Assembly (NCBI RefSeq): GCF_900182545.1
Contig: NZ_FXTJ01000021.1
Span: forward strand, 1 to 34,542
Source: Geodermatophilus aquaeductus
GTDB lineage: Bacteria > Actinomycetota > Actinomycetes > Mycobacteriales > Geodermatophilaceae
DNA: 34,542 nt
Direction: 5' to 3'
Shown here in pieces: positions 6,840 through 14,588 of this stretch. Under the pieces are notes generated by a model. The model saw only the letters and a program-made list of their open reading frames with translations, was not told where the DNA came from and did not search any database. How positions within the stretch are numbered: position 1 is the first letter of the stretch; every line of letters starts with the position of its first letter. The translations under genes were made by a program, and so were the position numbers.

Positions 6840-7364
6840 ATGACCTCCCTGCTGTCCCCTGCCGCCCGCACCACCTCGGCCGCCGCCCTCGCCGCCGCGC
6901 TGCTCGCCGCCTCCGACGAGTGGCTGCCCCGCGTCCAGTACCGCGCGGGCAGCCGCTGGACCGGCCTGCTGCCCGCCGAGGAGGCCGCCGCCCTCGTCGA
7001 CCCCTCCCTGCACGACGACCTCGCCGCCGCCCAGGTCTGGCTGCTGACCTGGCTGCCCGGCCAGGGCACCCCGCTGCACGACCACGGTGGCTCGGCGGGC
7101 GCCTTCGCCGTCGTCGGCGGGGTCCTCACCGAGGACGTCGTCGGCGGTGCGCCCGGCGCCGTCCGCGAGGCCGCCACCGAGCTCTGGGCCGGCCGGGTGC
7201 GCCCCTTCGGCCCCCACCACGTGCACCGCGTGACCAACCGGGGGACGCTGCCCGCCGTGAGCGTGCACGCCTACACCCCGGGCCTGTCCCTGATGAACAG
7301 CTACCGCCTCGAGGAGGGCACCCTGCTGCGCACCGGCACCGAGAAGGCGGGCGTCGACTGGTGA
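6840..7364 (+). CDS. Cysteine dioxygenase (type I, cupin)
   Basis: Oxidises cysteine with O2 to cysteine sulfinate using non-haem iron. The 174-residue protein has the cupin core with iron ligands H80 and H82 in TPLHDHGGSAGAF and H129 in HHVHRVTN. SVHAYTPG near residue 140-147 matches the mammalian SLHLYSPP segment that holds the active-site His and Tyr. Bacterial members lack the cross-linking cysteine of the mammalian enzyme; glycine/serine residues occupy that region here too. ATG at 6840 has GGAGAA upstream. Its stop overlaps the GTG of the rhodanese gene by four bases. A leader peptide and C-rich spacer precede it, suggesting control by cysteine supply. Confidence 0.93.
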   Translation: MTSLLSPAARTTSAAALAAALLAASDEWLPRVQYRAGSRWTGLLPAEEAAALVDPSLHDDLAAAQVWLLTWLPGQGTPLHDHGGSAGAFAVVGGVLTEDVVGGAPGAVREAATELWAGRVRPFGPHHVHRVTNRGTLPAVSVHAYTPGLSLMNSYRLEEGTLLRTGTEKAGVDW

Positions 7365-7771
7365 GCGGGCGTCCACCCGGCGCGAGGAGCATCGACCAGC
7401 TGCTGGAGGAGGCGCGCTCGCGGATCACCCGGATCACCCCGGCGCAGGCCGCGGAGCGGGTGGCCGCGGGCGCGGTGCTCGTCGACATCCGGCCGCAGTC
7501 GCAGCGCGAGGCCGAGGGCGAGGTGCCCGGCGCGGTCGTCGTCGAGCGCAACCACCTCGAGTGGCGGTTCGACCCGGAGAGCGACGCACGGCTGCCGCAG
7601 GCCACCGGCTACGACGTCGACGTCGTCGTGCTGTGCCAGGAGGGCTACACCTCGAGCCTGGCCGCCGACGCGCTGCGCTCCCTGGGGCTGGCGCGGGCCA
7701 GCGACGTCATCGGCGGGCACCGGGCCTGGGTGGCCGACGGCCTGCCCACCACCGGCGGTCCCGCCGCCTGA
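7361..7771 (+). CDS. Rhodanese-like sulfurtransferase
   Basis: A 136-residue single-domain rhodanese. D42-I-R-P in VLVDIRP, the GEVPGAVVVERNHLEWR block and the active-site loop C92-QEGYTSS (CxxGxxS) are present, so it can carry persulfide sulfur. GTG at 7361 overlaps the cysteine dioxygenase stop (GTGA), implying coupled translation. Pairing with cysteine dioxygenase suggests it handles sulfite or persulfide formed during cysteine breakdown, for example sulfite to thiosulfate. The substrate is not shown by sequence. Confidence 0.9.
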   Translation: MSGRPPGARSIDQLLEEARSRITRITPAQAAERVAAGAVLVDIRPQSQREAEGEVPGAVVVERNHLEWRFDPESDARLPQATGYDVDVVVLCQEGYTSSLAADALRSLGLARASDVIGGHRAWVADGLPTTGGPAA

Positions 7772-7779
7772 GCCGGGAC

Positions 7780-7818
7780 GGGGACGGCGGCCTCCGACGG
7801 AGGGGGGCCGCCGTCCCC
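7780..7818. terminator. Bidirectional hairpin terminator
   Basis: Arms of 13 perfectly paired bases, GGGGACGGCGGCC (7780-7792) and GGCCGCCGTCCCC (7806-7818), with an inner CCTCC/GGAGG extension. It lies between the convergent rhodanese gene and the small gene ending at 7827. There is no U-tract, as is usual for actinobacterial terminators. Confidence 0.75.
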
Positions 7819-7826
7819 GGACCCTG

Positions 7827-8003
7827 CTAGCTCTTGCTCTTGCCCTGGGCGCTGGAGTGCTCGTGCCGGTCGTCGCCCGTGCGGACGTGGTTCGTCTGCT
7901 TCGAGGCCCCGGTGGTCACCCCGGCCTCGCTGGGCGACATCCCCTGCTTCTTCGCCTCGCGGGCGGCGGCACGCTGGGCGTCGGCGTCGTTGTTCTTGCT
8001 CAT
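7827..8003 (-). CDS. Small charged hypothetical protein (58 aa)
   Basis: A 58-residue hydrophilic protein, MSKNNDADAQRAAAREAKKQG..., rich in Lys, Ala, Ser and His, with no membrane segment or cysteine. I do not recognise a characterised family. The composition resembles small disordered or stress-type actinobacterial proteins. Its ATG overlaps the stop of the upstream glycosyltransferase gene by four bases (ATGA at 8000-8003), so it is translationally coupled and is the last gene of that operon, followed by the 7780-7818 terminator. No separate ribosome-binding site is visible. The coupling argues that it is a real gene; function unknown. Confidence 0.7.
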   Translation of the reverse strand: MSKNNDADAQRAAAREAKKQGMSPSEAGVTTGASKQTNHVRTGDDRHEHSSAQGKSKS

Positions 8004-9052
8004 GGGGCGGCCGTACCCGCTGCGTCCCGCGCCACGCCGTCGAGGACGGCGAAGGTGCGCCGGGCCATGAGGTCCGCACCGAGGTCGCGCTCCGCGCGCG
8101 CCCGGGCCCGCCGGCCGAGGTCGGCCCGCGCCGCCGGGTCGGCGAGAAGCCCGCGCACGGCGGCCGCCAGCGCACCGGGGTCCTCGACCGGCACGACGAC
8201 GGCGTCCTCCCCCAGCGCGCTGCGCACGTCGCCGACGTCGGTGGCCACGCACGGCAGCCCCTCGGCGATCGCCTCCAGCAGCGCCAGCGGCAGCGCCTCC
8301 ACCCGCGAGGACAGCACGAACAGGTCGAGGCCGGCGAGGAAGGCGCGGGCGTCGGTCACCCAGCCCGGGAAGGTCACCGGCAGGCCGACGGCCGCCGCCC
8401 GCAGCGCCTCGCCGTCGCGGCCCGCACCGCCGATGACGGCGTCGAAGGGCAGGTCCACCCGGCGCAGGGCATCGAGCAGCACGTCGAAGCCCTTCTGCGT
8501 GGTCAGCCGGCCGAACGCGCCGATCCGGGGCACCGGGTGGCCGGCCGGGCCGGCGGGGTCCGGCGGGACGTCGACGCCGTTGCGCACCGCGTGCGCCCGC
8601 GCCGGGTCGACGCCGAGATCGGCCACCACCTGCGCGCGGGCCTCCTCGGAGGTGCCGACCACCGCGGCCAGCCGCCGGTAGCGCGCCGACAGCGCGGCCC
8701 GCTCGTCGCCGCTGCGGGTGTCGCCGACGAGGTGCAGCACGCCCACGGCCGGTGCCTCCGCGAGGGCGGCGTCGACGGCGGCGCCGTTGGAGGAGGGGTC
8801 GACCAGGTTGACCACCACGACGTCGGGCCGCTGCGCCGCCAGCGCCGCGCGGGTGGCCGGCGCAGCGGCGGTGTGCCGGGTCAGCGGGACGACGGCGCGG
8901 TCGACGTCGAAGCGGGCAAAGCCCTCCGCCACCGGCTCGGCGCACACCAGCGACGCCGTCCACCCGCACCCCGCCGCGCGGCGCAGGTGGTGCGACAGCC
9001 ACACCTCGGCCCCGCCCCACGCGTCGGAGTCCGAGACGAAGGAGACCCTCAC
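8000..9052 (-). CDS. Glycosyltransferase family 4 (GT-B fold)
   Basis: A 350-residue GT-B glycosyltransferase. The N-terminal acceptor half opens with VSFVSDSDAWGGAEVWLSHHLRRA. The C-terminal donor half has RIGAFGRLTTQKGFDVLLDAL, PVTFPGWV and the E-x7-E segment EALPLALLEAIAEGLPCVATDVGD. GTG at 9052 overlaps the stop of the upstream family-9 transferase gene by four bases, and the small gene at 8003 overlaps its own stop. It probably adds a sugar to a cell-surface glycan or glycolipid; donor and acceptor are unknown. Confidence 0.88.
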   Translation of the reverse strand: MRVSFVSDSDAWGGAEVWLSHHLRRAAGCGWTASLVCAEPVAEGFARFDVDRAVVPLTRHTAAAPATRAALAAQRPDVVVVNLVDPSSNGAAVDAALAEAPAVGVLHLVGDTRSGDERAALSARYRRLAAVVGTSEEARAQVVADLGVDPARAHAVRNGVDVPPDPAGPAGHPVPRIGAFGRLTTQKGFDVLLDALRRVDLPFDAVIGGAGRDGEALRAAAVGLPVTFPGWVTDARAFLAGLDLFVLSSRVEALPLALLEAIAEGLPCVATDVGDVRSALGEDAVVVPVEDPGALAAAVRGLLADPAARADLGRRARARAERDLGADLMARRTFAVLDGVARDAAGTAAP

Positions 9053-10107
9053 GAGGCGGCCAGCTCGAGCGCCGCACCGGCCACCGCGTCCGGTTGCACC
9101 GTCTGCGCGCACCGGAACTCGATGGGGCAGGCCAGGTGCGGGCACGGCGCGCAGGCCACGGTCGGGGTGAGCGCGCGGTGCCGGGGGCCGGGGTGCGCCC
9201 ACCGGACCGGGTCGCCGGGCAGGAACACCGTGACGCTGCGGGCCCCGACGGCGGCGGCCAGGTGCGCCGAGCCGGTGTCGTTGCCCACGAGCACCGCGCT
9301 GTCGCGCAGCAGCGCGGCCAGCCCGCCGAGGCTGGTGGCGCCGGTGAGGTCGACAGCCGGGGCGCGCATCGCCGCGACCACCCGCGCGGAGATCTCCCGC
9401 TCGGCGGGCACGCCGGTGACGACGACGTCGAGCCCCTCGGCGGCCAGCGCGTCGCCGACCGCGGCGTAGCGCTCGACCGGCCAGCGGCGGGTGGGCGCGG
9501 ACGCGCCGGGGTGCAGCACGGCGTAGCGGCCGGGCTCCAGGCCGGCGGCGGCGAGCGTGGCGGCGTGCTCCGCCTCGTCGTCGGCGGTGAGCGGGAAGTC
9601 CATGCGCGCCTCGCCGCCGGGCGGCAGCCCCAGGTGCTCCAGCAGCGCCACGTGCCGCGCCGCCTCGTGCAGCGCCAGCGGGTAGCGCAGGTGCAGCGCC
9701 TCCGTGCCGGCCGGCGGGTCCCAGCCGGTGGGCGCGAAACCGCCGGGAAGGCGGGCGCCGAGCGCGGCGGTCACCCGGTTGGCGGCGGGCCGGTCGCCGT
9801 AGGCCTGCAGCGCGAGGTCGAAGCCGCGGTCGCGGGCGGCGGCGGTGAACGGCGCCCAGCCGGCGGTGTCGACCGGGCCGTCGGGGATCCCCTCGGCGCC
9901 CGGGAAGGGCAGCAGCGCGACGGGCACGCCGAGCCGCTCGACCACCGGCGCCATGCGGCCGAAGGTCACCAGCGTCACCTCGACGTCGGGCCGCGCGGCG
10001 CGCAGCCGGCGCAGCGCCGGCACGGTGCACAGCAGGTCGCCGAGGCCCACCCGCAGCCGGACCAGCGCCAGGCGGCGGACGGCGGGGTCGGCGAGCGGCG
10101 GCGTCAC
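9049..10107 (-). CDS. Glycosyltransferase family 9 (heptosyltransferase-like)
   Basis: A 352-residue family-9 transferase: RRLALVRLRVGLGDLLCTVPALRRLRAA at the N-terminus, HPGASAPTRRWPVERYAAV in the middle, and the nucleotide-sugar block LVGNDTGSAHLAAAVGARSVTVFLPGDP. Family 9 is best known from LPS core heptosyltransferases, but actinobacteria without LPS also carry members. A C-terminal cysteine cluster (CAPCPHLACPIEFRC) follows, as in many members. It starts at GTG 10107 after a GGAAGGGGG run and heads a three-gene operon with the family-4 transferase and the 58-residue protein. It is divergent from the 10188 operon across an 80-base spacer with a palindrome. Confidence 0.88.
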   Translation of the reverse strand: MTPPLADPAVRRLALVRLRVGLGDLLCTVPALRRLRAARPDVEVTLVTFGRMAPVVERLGVPVALLPFPGAEGIPDGPVDTAGWAPFTAAARDRGFDLALQAYGDRPAANRVTAALGARLPGGFAPTGWDPPAGTEALHLRYPLALHEAARHVALLEHLGLPPGGEARMDFPLTADDEAEHAATLAAAGLEPGRYAVLHPGASAPTRRWPVERYAAVGDALAAEGLDVVVTGVPAEREISARVVAAMRAPAVDLTGATSLGGLAALLRDSAVLVGNDTGSAHLAAAVGARSVTVFLPGDPVRWAHPGPRHRALTPTVACAPCPHLACPIEFRCAQTVQPDAVAGAALELAAS

Positions 10108-10140
10108 CCGCGCCCCCTTCCCGTGCTGTGTCGTTCCCTA

Positions 10141-10160
10141 ACCCGTGGTGCACTACGGGT
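10141..10160. promoter_or_regulatory. Operator-like palindrome between divergent glycosyltransferase operons
   Basis: A 20-base inverted repeat, ACCCGTGGTG/CACTACGGGT, with a single mismatched pair, lies midway in the 80-base spacer between starts at 10107 (minus) and 10188 (plus). Its size and symmetry suit a dimeric repressor. No regulator gene is adjacent. Confidence 0.45.
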
Positions 10161-10187
10161 CTCCCCAGCGAACCGGAGGTCCCCTGC

Positions 10188-11441
10188 GTGTCCCGCCCCG
10201 CTGCCGACCTGCACGTGCTGCGCCTGTGCAGCGTGTTCGAACCCCCCGCGGCGACCGGCCGCGCTCGGCCGGGCGGGCTCCCCGGGGAGCTCGATCCCCG
10301 CGCGACGCGCTTCGACCCCATCGGCGGCATGCAGAACCACACGGCCACGCTCACCCGGTGCCTGGACGCCCGGGGGCTGCGGCAGACGGTCGTGACCGCC
10401 CGGCTGGCCGGCCCGCGGAGCACCACCCGGCTCGGGGACGGCGCCCGCGTGCACCGCACCGGGGTGCCGGTCCCCCGCCTGCGCCAGCTGTGGGCGATCG
10501 CGGGGCTGCGCGCCGTGCTGCGGGCCGGGCGCCGCGGCCCGGTCGACGTCGTGCACGCCCACCAGGGCGAGGACCTCGCCACGCTGCCGCTGGCCCGGCT
10601 CGCCGCCCGCGTGCACGGCTGCCCCCTCGTGGTGACCCTGCACTGCAGCGTCGGGCACACGCTCACCGGCCGCGGCCCCAAGGTGTGGCTGGTGCGCGCG
10701 CTCGGCGGGTGGATCGAGCGGAGCACGCTGCGGCGCGCCGACGCCGTCGTGGTCCTCACCGGGCGCACCGCCGCGGCCGTCCACGACGACGGTGTCCCCG
10801 CCGAGCGGGTGTCGGTCATCCCGTCCGGCTTCGACCCGGCGCTGTTCGCCGGCTCCACCGGCGACGTGTTCCCCGGGGTCGCCCGCCCGCGGATCGGCTA
10901 CGTCGGGCGCCTCGCGCCGCAGAAGCGGCCCGACCGGCTGGTCGAGGCGTTCGGGCGGATGCGGGAGACCGCGTCGCTCGTCGTCGTCGGCGACGGCCCC
11001 GACCGGGCGCGGGTCGAGCGGCTGGCCGCCACGGGCCCGGGCGCCGACCGGACCACCCTGGCCGGCTTCGTCGAGCACGCCCGGGTACCGGCGGTGCTGG
11101 CCTCCCTCGACGTGCTGGTGCTGCCCTCGGCCTACGAGGAGATGGGCTCGGTGCTCACCGAGGCGATGGCCGCGGGGCTGCCGGTGGTGGCCAGCGACGT
11201 CGGCGGGATCCCCGAGGTGGTCCGCGACGGGGTCACCGGGCTGCTCGTGCCGCCCGGCGACGTCGACGCGCTCGCCGCCGCGCTCGACCGGGTGACCGCG
11301 GACCGCGGGCTTCGCGCGCGGCTGGCCGCCGGCGCCCGGGCCCGCTCGGCCGACTACGCGTGGCCGGCGCTGTCGGCGCGGGTGGCCGCGGTCTACGAGC
11401 GGCTGCTCGGCGTGCGCAGCGACCTCGAGCCCGCGGCGTGA
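10188..11441 (+). CDS. Glycosyltransferase family 4 (GT-B fold)
   Basis: A 417-residue transferase. The N-terminal half has DPIGGMQNHTATLTRCLDARG (GGM-Q-H acceptor loop) and VDVVHAHQGEDLATLPLARL. The donor half has RIGYVGRLAPQKRPDRLVEAF and the E-x7-E segment YEEMGSVLTEAMAAGLPVVASDVGG, ending with the ~90-residue helical tail. GTG at 10188 is preceded by GGAGGT at ideal spacing; the upstream in-frame ATG at 10128 lies inside the palindrome-bearing spacer and is rejected. It overlaps the next gene by GTGA, so both form an operon building an unknown surface glycan. Confidence 0.9.
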   Translation: MSRPAADLHVLRLCSVFEPPAATGRARPGGLPGELDPRATRFDPIGGMQNHTATLTRCLDARGLRQTVVTARLAGPRSTTRLGDGARVHRTGVPVPRLRQLWAIAGLRAVLRAGRRGPVDVVHAHQGEDLATLPLARLAARVHGCPLVVTLHCSVGHTLTGRGPKVWLVRALGGWIERSTLRRADAVVVLTGRTAAAVHDDGVPAERVSVIPSGFDPALFAGSTGDVFPGVARPRIGYVGRLAPQKRPDRLVEAFGRMRETASLVVVGDGPDRARVERLAATGPGADRTTLAGFVEHARVPAVLASLDVLVLPSAYEEMGSVLTEAMAAGLPVVASDVGGIPEVVRDGVTGLLVPPGDVDALAAALDRVTADRGLRARLAAGARARSADYAWPALSARVAAVYERLLGVRSDLEPAA

Positions 11442-13225
11442 CCCCGAGGGTCGCCGTCCTCGTGCCGGTGCACGAGCAGGCGGCCTACCTGCCGCGGGCA
11501 CTGGAGTCGCTGCTCGCGCAGGAGGAGACGGCGTGGGAGGCGGTGGTCGTCGACGACGGGTCCCGCGAGCCGGTCGCCGTCCCGGCCGACCCGCGGCTGC
11601 GGCTGGTGCGCACCGACGACAACCGCGGCCTGGGCGCGGCCCTCAACCGGGCGCTGGACGAGACCACCGCGCCGGTCGTCGCGTACCTGCCGGCCGACGA
11701 CGTCTGGTTCCCCGCGCACCTGGGCACGCTGCTGCGCGCCCTCGACGACGACGCCGTGGTGCTGGCCCGCGCCGAGCTCGACCAGCCGGCCGGCACGCCC
11801 TACGCCCAGCTCGTCCAGGTGGCGCACCGGCGCACCGGTGACCGCTGGACCGAGCGCGCGGAGCTCGAGACCGACGACCTCGACCGGCTGATGTGGTCGC
11901 GGGTGGCCGCCCGCGGGACGGCGACCGGCACCGGCCACGTCACCTGCGCCTGGACGCAGCACCCCGGGCAGCGATCACGGGCGATCCGCGAGTCCTCCGA
12001 CGGCGGCCTCAACGTGTTCCGCACCCGCTACCGCGTCGCGCAGCCGCTGCGCTTCGCCTCCACCGACGGCAGCGAGGTCGACGAGGTCGCCCGCTACGCG
12101 CGGTTCCGCGAGCGCGAGTACCCGCCGTCGCCGGACGGGCTGCGGGTGCTCGTCGTCGGCGAGCTCGCGTTCAACCCCGAGCGGGTGCTGGCGCTGGCCG
12201 AGCGCGGGCACTCCCTCACCGGTCTGTGGACCGACCAGGCGCTCGGCGACGCCACCGTGGGGCCGCTGCCCTTCGGTTCCGTCCCCGACCTCGACCGCGA
12301 CCGGTGGCGCGAGGAGGTCGCGGCGCTGGCCCCCGACGTCGTGTGGGCGCAGCTGAACTGGCGAGCGGTGCCGCTGGCGCACGCGGTGCGGCAGGCGTTC
12401 CCCGACCTGCCGTTCGTGTGGCACTACAAGGAGGCGCCGCAGCGCAGCCTGGTGCGCGGGGAGTGGCCGCTGCTGGCCGACCTGGTGTGCGGCGCCGACG
12501 CCGTCCTGCTGGCCACCGAGGAGGAGCGCGACTGGTTCGCCCTCGCGCTGTCGGGGCGGGTCGACCCCGCACGCCTCGGCGTCCTCGACGGCGACCTGCC
12601 CAAGCGCGAGTGGCTCGACGCCCCGCTCTCGCCCCGGCTGTCCGACGCCGACGGGCAGCCGCACGCCGCCGTCGTCGGCCGGCCCTCGGGGCTGGACCTG
12701 GACTGGGTGCTCGCGCTCGCCGGCCGCGGCGTGCACACCCACTTCTACGGGCAGGTCCGCGCGCCCGGGGCGAAGGGCTCGTGGACCGGCTGGCTCGACG
12801 AGGCGCTGGCCCGCGCGCCGGGGTCCGTGCACGTGCACCCCGCCGTCGGGCCGGAGGACTGGGTGCGCGAGCTGTCGCGGTACGACGCCGGGTGGCTGCA
12901 CCGCTTCGACGCGGTCAACGGCGGCGACCTGCGCCGGGCCACCTGGGACGACCTCAACTCCCCCGCCCGGCTGCCGGTGCTGCTCGCCGCCGGGCTGCCG
13001 CTGCTGCAGCAGGCCAACCCCGGCTCGGTCGTGTCGGTGGAGAGGGTGCTGCGGGAGGAGGGGACGGGGCTGCTCTACCGCTCGGCCGACGACGTCGCCG
13101 ACGTCCTGGCCGCCGAGCTGGCCGATCGCCGCGGGCACGCCGCGGCGATGGCCGCCCGCGAGCGGCACGTCTTCGACGCGCACGCCGACCGCCTCGTCGA
13201 CCTGTTCCGCTCGATCGCCCGCTGA
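11438..13225 (+). CDS. Two-domain glycosyltransferase: family 2 domain plus C-terminal GT-B-like domain
   Basis: A 595-residue protein that joins two transferase modules. Residues 1-~210 are a family-2 GT-A domain: RVAVLVPVHEQAAYLPRALESLL, VVVDDGSREPV, NRGLGAALNRALDE and YLPADDVWFPAHL (acidic nucleotide-sugar site). Residues ~230-595 look like a GT-B half: LRVLVVGELAFNPERVLALAERGH, DVVWAQLNWRAVPLAHAVRQAFP, AVVGRPSGLDLDWVLALAGRG and WDDLNSPARLPVLLAAGLPLLQQANPGSV. GTG at 11438 overlaps the preceding stop. One protein carrying both fold types suggests sequential sugar additions, but the second half may be non-catalytic. Confidence 0.8.
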   Translation: MTPRVAVLVPVHEQAAYLPRALESLLAQEETAWEAVVVDDGSREPVAVPADPRLRLVRTDDNRGLGAALNRALDETTAPVVAYLPADDVWFPAHLGTLLRALDDDAVVLARAELDQPAGTPYAQLVQVAHRRTGDRWTERAELETDDLDRLMWSRVAARGTATGTGHVTCAWTQHPGQRSRAIRESSDGGLNVFRTRYRVAQPLRFASTDGSEVDEVARYARFREREYPPSPDGLRVLVVGELAFNPERVLALAERGHSLTGLWTDQALGDATVGPLPFGSVPDLDRDRWREEVAALAPDVVWAQLNWRAVPLAHAVRQAFPDLPFVWHYKEAPQRSLVRGEWPLLADLVCGADAVLLATEEERDWFALALSGRVDPARLGVLDGDLPKREWLDAPLSPRLSDADGQPHAAVVGRPSGLDLDWVLALAGRGVHTHFYGQVRAPGAKGSWTGWLDEALARAPGSVHVHPAVGPEDWVRELSRYDAGWLHRFDAVNGGDLRRATWDDLNSPARLPVLLAAGLPLLQQANPGSVVSVERVLREEGTGLLYRSADDVADVLAAELADRRGHAAAMAARERHVFDAHADRLVDLFRSIAR

Positions 13226-13252
13226 CCGCCCGGGACTGTCGGACCCCGCACC

Positions 13253-13258
13253 TACCGT
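13253..13258 (+). promoter_or_regulatory. TACCGT -10 box, leaderless start of the CoiA-like gene
   Basis: TACCGT is followed by seven bases and then the GTG at 13266, with no Shine-Dalgarno sequence. The arrangement matches other TANCGT-start pairs at 19004 and 31414. Confidence 0.45.
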
Positions 13259-13265
13259 CGCGCCC

Positions 13266-14054
13266 GTGACGGGTGGGGAACTCCGCTGGGCGGTGACCGA
13301 CGGGCCGGACGGCACGGCCGCGGTCGAGCTGCCCCGCGACGACGCCGCCGCGCGGCTGCTCGGCGAGCAGGCCCGCGGCGGGTTCTGGTGCGCGCGGGAG
13401 GCCGGCGGCTGCGGCGGCCGGCTCGAGATCGCGCCCGGCCCGGTGCCCTCCTTCCGGCACGCGGAGGCCGCGCCGTGCGCCCTGGCCCGGCGCGGGTCCG
13501 CCGCGGCCGCCTACGACCCCCTCCGCTACCGCCGTCCCCTGACCGCCTGGCTCGCCGCGCAGGGGCACCGGCCGCGGGTCGTCCGCCGGCCCGGTCCCGA
13601 CGGGCACCCCGGCCTGCACGTGGCGGTGGCCGGCGTCGGCGTCCTCGAGGTGCAGCTCGCCCCGCTGACCGACACCGCCTGGCGCGAGCGCGACGACCGG
13701 CTGCGCCGCGACACCCCCTCGGTCACCTGGCTCTACGGCCCCGGCGCCGACGTCGCGGCGGCCACCGAGGCCGGCGTCCGCGGCGCCGCGCTGCTGCTGC
13801 GGCGGCACGACCGCGGCCTGCTCGTCGGGGTCCGGGACGCCGGCGGCGCGACGCGTTGGATGCGGATCGGCGCCTGCCGGCTCACCGCCGACGGCCTGGA
13901 CGTGCCCGGTCTGGCCGAGGCCCGCGCGCGGTTCGGGCGGCGCAGCGCCGAGCGGGAGGAGACGGCGCGCCGGGCCGGCCGGCGCGGCCGGAGGAAGACC
14001 CCCGCGCCCTGGGAGCCGGGGCTCGGGCAGCTGCCGTTCCCCTCGGCCGGGTAG
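13266..14054 (+). CDS. CoiA-like protein (zinc-finger plus degenerate nuclease-like domain)
   Basis: A 262-residue protein. An N-terminal Cys/His cluster, C42, C49, H65 and C71 (FWCAREAGGCGG to FRHAEAAPCAL), resembles the zinc finger of competence protein CoiA. The E128-x-Q130 motif in GVLEVQLAPLTDTAWRERDDRLR, followed by VTWLYGPG, matches the CoiA nuclease-like core (EIQxSPI ... WILG). The aspartate normally upstream of ExQ is not obvious; HPGLHVAV stands there. A basic tail (RRAGRRGRRKTP) follows. CoiA acts in recombination of incoming DNA in Firmicutes; the role of actinobacterial relatives is unknown. GTG 13266 is probably leaderless. Its stop lies five bases from the stop of the convergent His-rich gene. 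Confidence 0.65.
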   Translation: MTGGELRWAVTDGPDGTAAVELPRDDAAARLLGEQARGGFWCAREAGGCGGRLEIAPGPVPSFRHAEAAPCALARRGSAAAAYDPLRYRRPLTAWLAAQGHRPRVVRRPGPDGHPGLHVAVAGVGVLEVQLAPLTDTAWRERDDRLRRDTPSVTWLYGPGADVAAATEAGVRGAALLLRRHDRGLLVGVRDAGGATRWMRIGACRLTADGLDVPGLAEARARFGRRSAEREETARRAGRRGRRKTPAPWEPGLGQLPFPSAG

Positions 14055-14059
14055 AGCCC

Positions 14060-14458
14060 TCAGGACCCCGCGTCGGCGCCCGCCCGGGGCGGCTCGTCGA
14101 GCTGCTCCGGGGTCCGCGACCGCCAGGGCAGGTGCACCTGCGGGAGGTGCAGCGGCGGCAGGTGCAGGTGCGGCAGGTGCACGTGCGGGTGCGGCAGCCG
14201 GGCGACGAGGCCGGCCGGCAGGTGCACGTGCGGCAGGTGCAGGTGCGGGCGGTGCCCGCCCGCGCCGTCCCCGTCCCCGTCCGCGTGGTGCCCGAGCGCG
14301 GCCACCCAGCCGCTGCGCGCGGTCGCCGCCTGTTCCCGCGCGGCGGCCTGGGCGGCCCGGTGGTCGCGCTCCCACCGGGCGGTGTTGCTGCGTGCCATCG
14401 CGGTGACCAGTGCGGTCACCAGGACGAAACCGACGACGCTGACGACTGCCCACCCCAT
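14060..14458 (-). CDS. Membrane-anchored protein with H-x-H-L-P repeats
   Basis: A 132-residue protein. Residues ~2-21 form one membrane helix (WAVVSVVGFVLVTALVTAMA), followed by a charged helical segment and then a tail (~66-113) made of repeated Leu-Pro-His units: HLHLPHVHLP, LPHPHVHLPHLHLP, PLHLP and QVHLPW. The corresponding DNA (about 14127-14260) repeats GGCAGGTGCA. Regular H-x-H pairs suggest metal binding (Zn, Cu or Ni), but no known family was recognised. ATG 14458 has AGGGGAGGG upstream. No transporter or metal regulator is adjacent, so the role is open. Confidence 0.7.
   Translation of the reverse strand: MGWAVVSVVGFVLVTALVTAMARSNTARWERDHRAAQAAAREQAATARSGWVAALGHHADGDGDGAGGHRPHLHLPHVHLPAGLVARLPHPHVHLPHLHLPPLHLPQVHLPWRSRTPEQLDEPPRAGADAGS
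14127..14260 (-). repeat. Short tandem repeats coding the H-x-H-L-P tail
   Basis: Degenerate 12-15-base units around GGCAGGTGCA(C/G)GTGC recur in two blocks separated by a linker. They are in frame with the gene on the minus strand and explain its Leu-Pro-His-x-His pattern. Such repeats can change copy number by slippage. Confidence 0.7.
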
Positions 14459-14554
14459 GGCGGCCCTCCCCTGGACCCCGCCGCGCCCGGGCGACCGGGG
14501 ACCGCGGTGGTGACCGGAGGATCCCGCCGCGCCCGTTCCGCGACAAGTCCGTCC

Positions 14555-14580
14555 GCGCGGCGACGTGCGACACGCCGCGC
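14555..14580 (-). terminator. Hairpin downstream of the MDR dehydrogenase gene
   Basis: GCGCGGCG (14555-14562) pairs perfectly with CGCCGCGC (14573-14580) across a 10-base loop, nine bases after the dehydrogenase stop. There is no U-tract. The rest of 14459-14588 holds only the ribosome-binding site of the His-rich gene. Confidence 0.5.
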
Positions 14581-14588
14581 CGGGCGGC

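Noticed and set aside
14127..14260. Minisatellite or repeat-protein DNA independent of a gene
   Set aside because: The repeats are in frame with a minus-strand gene that has a start, ribosome-binding site and membrane helix.
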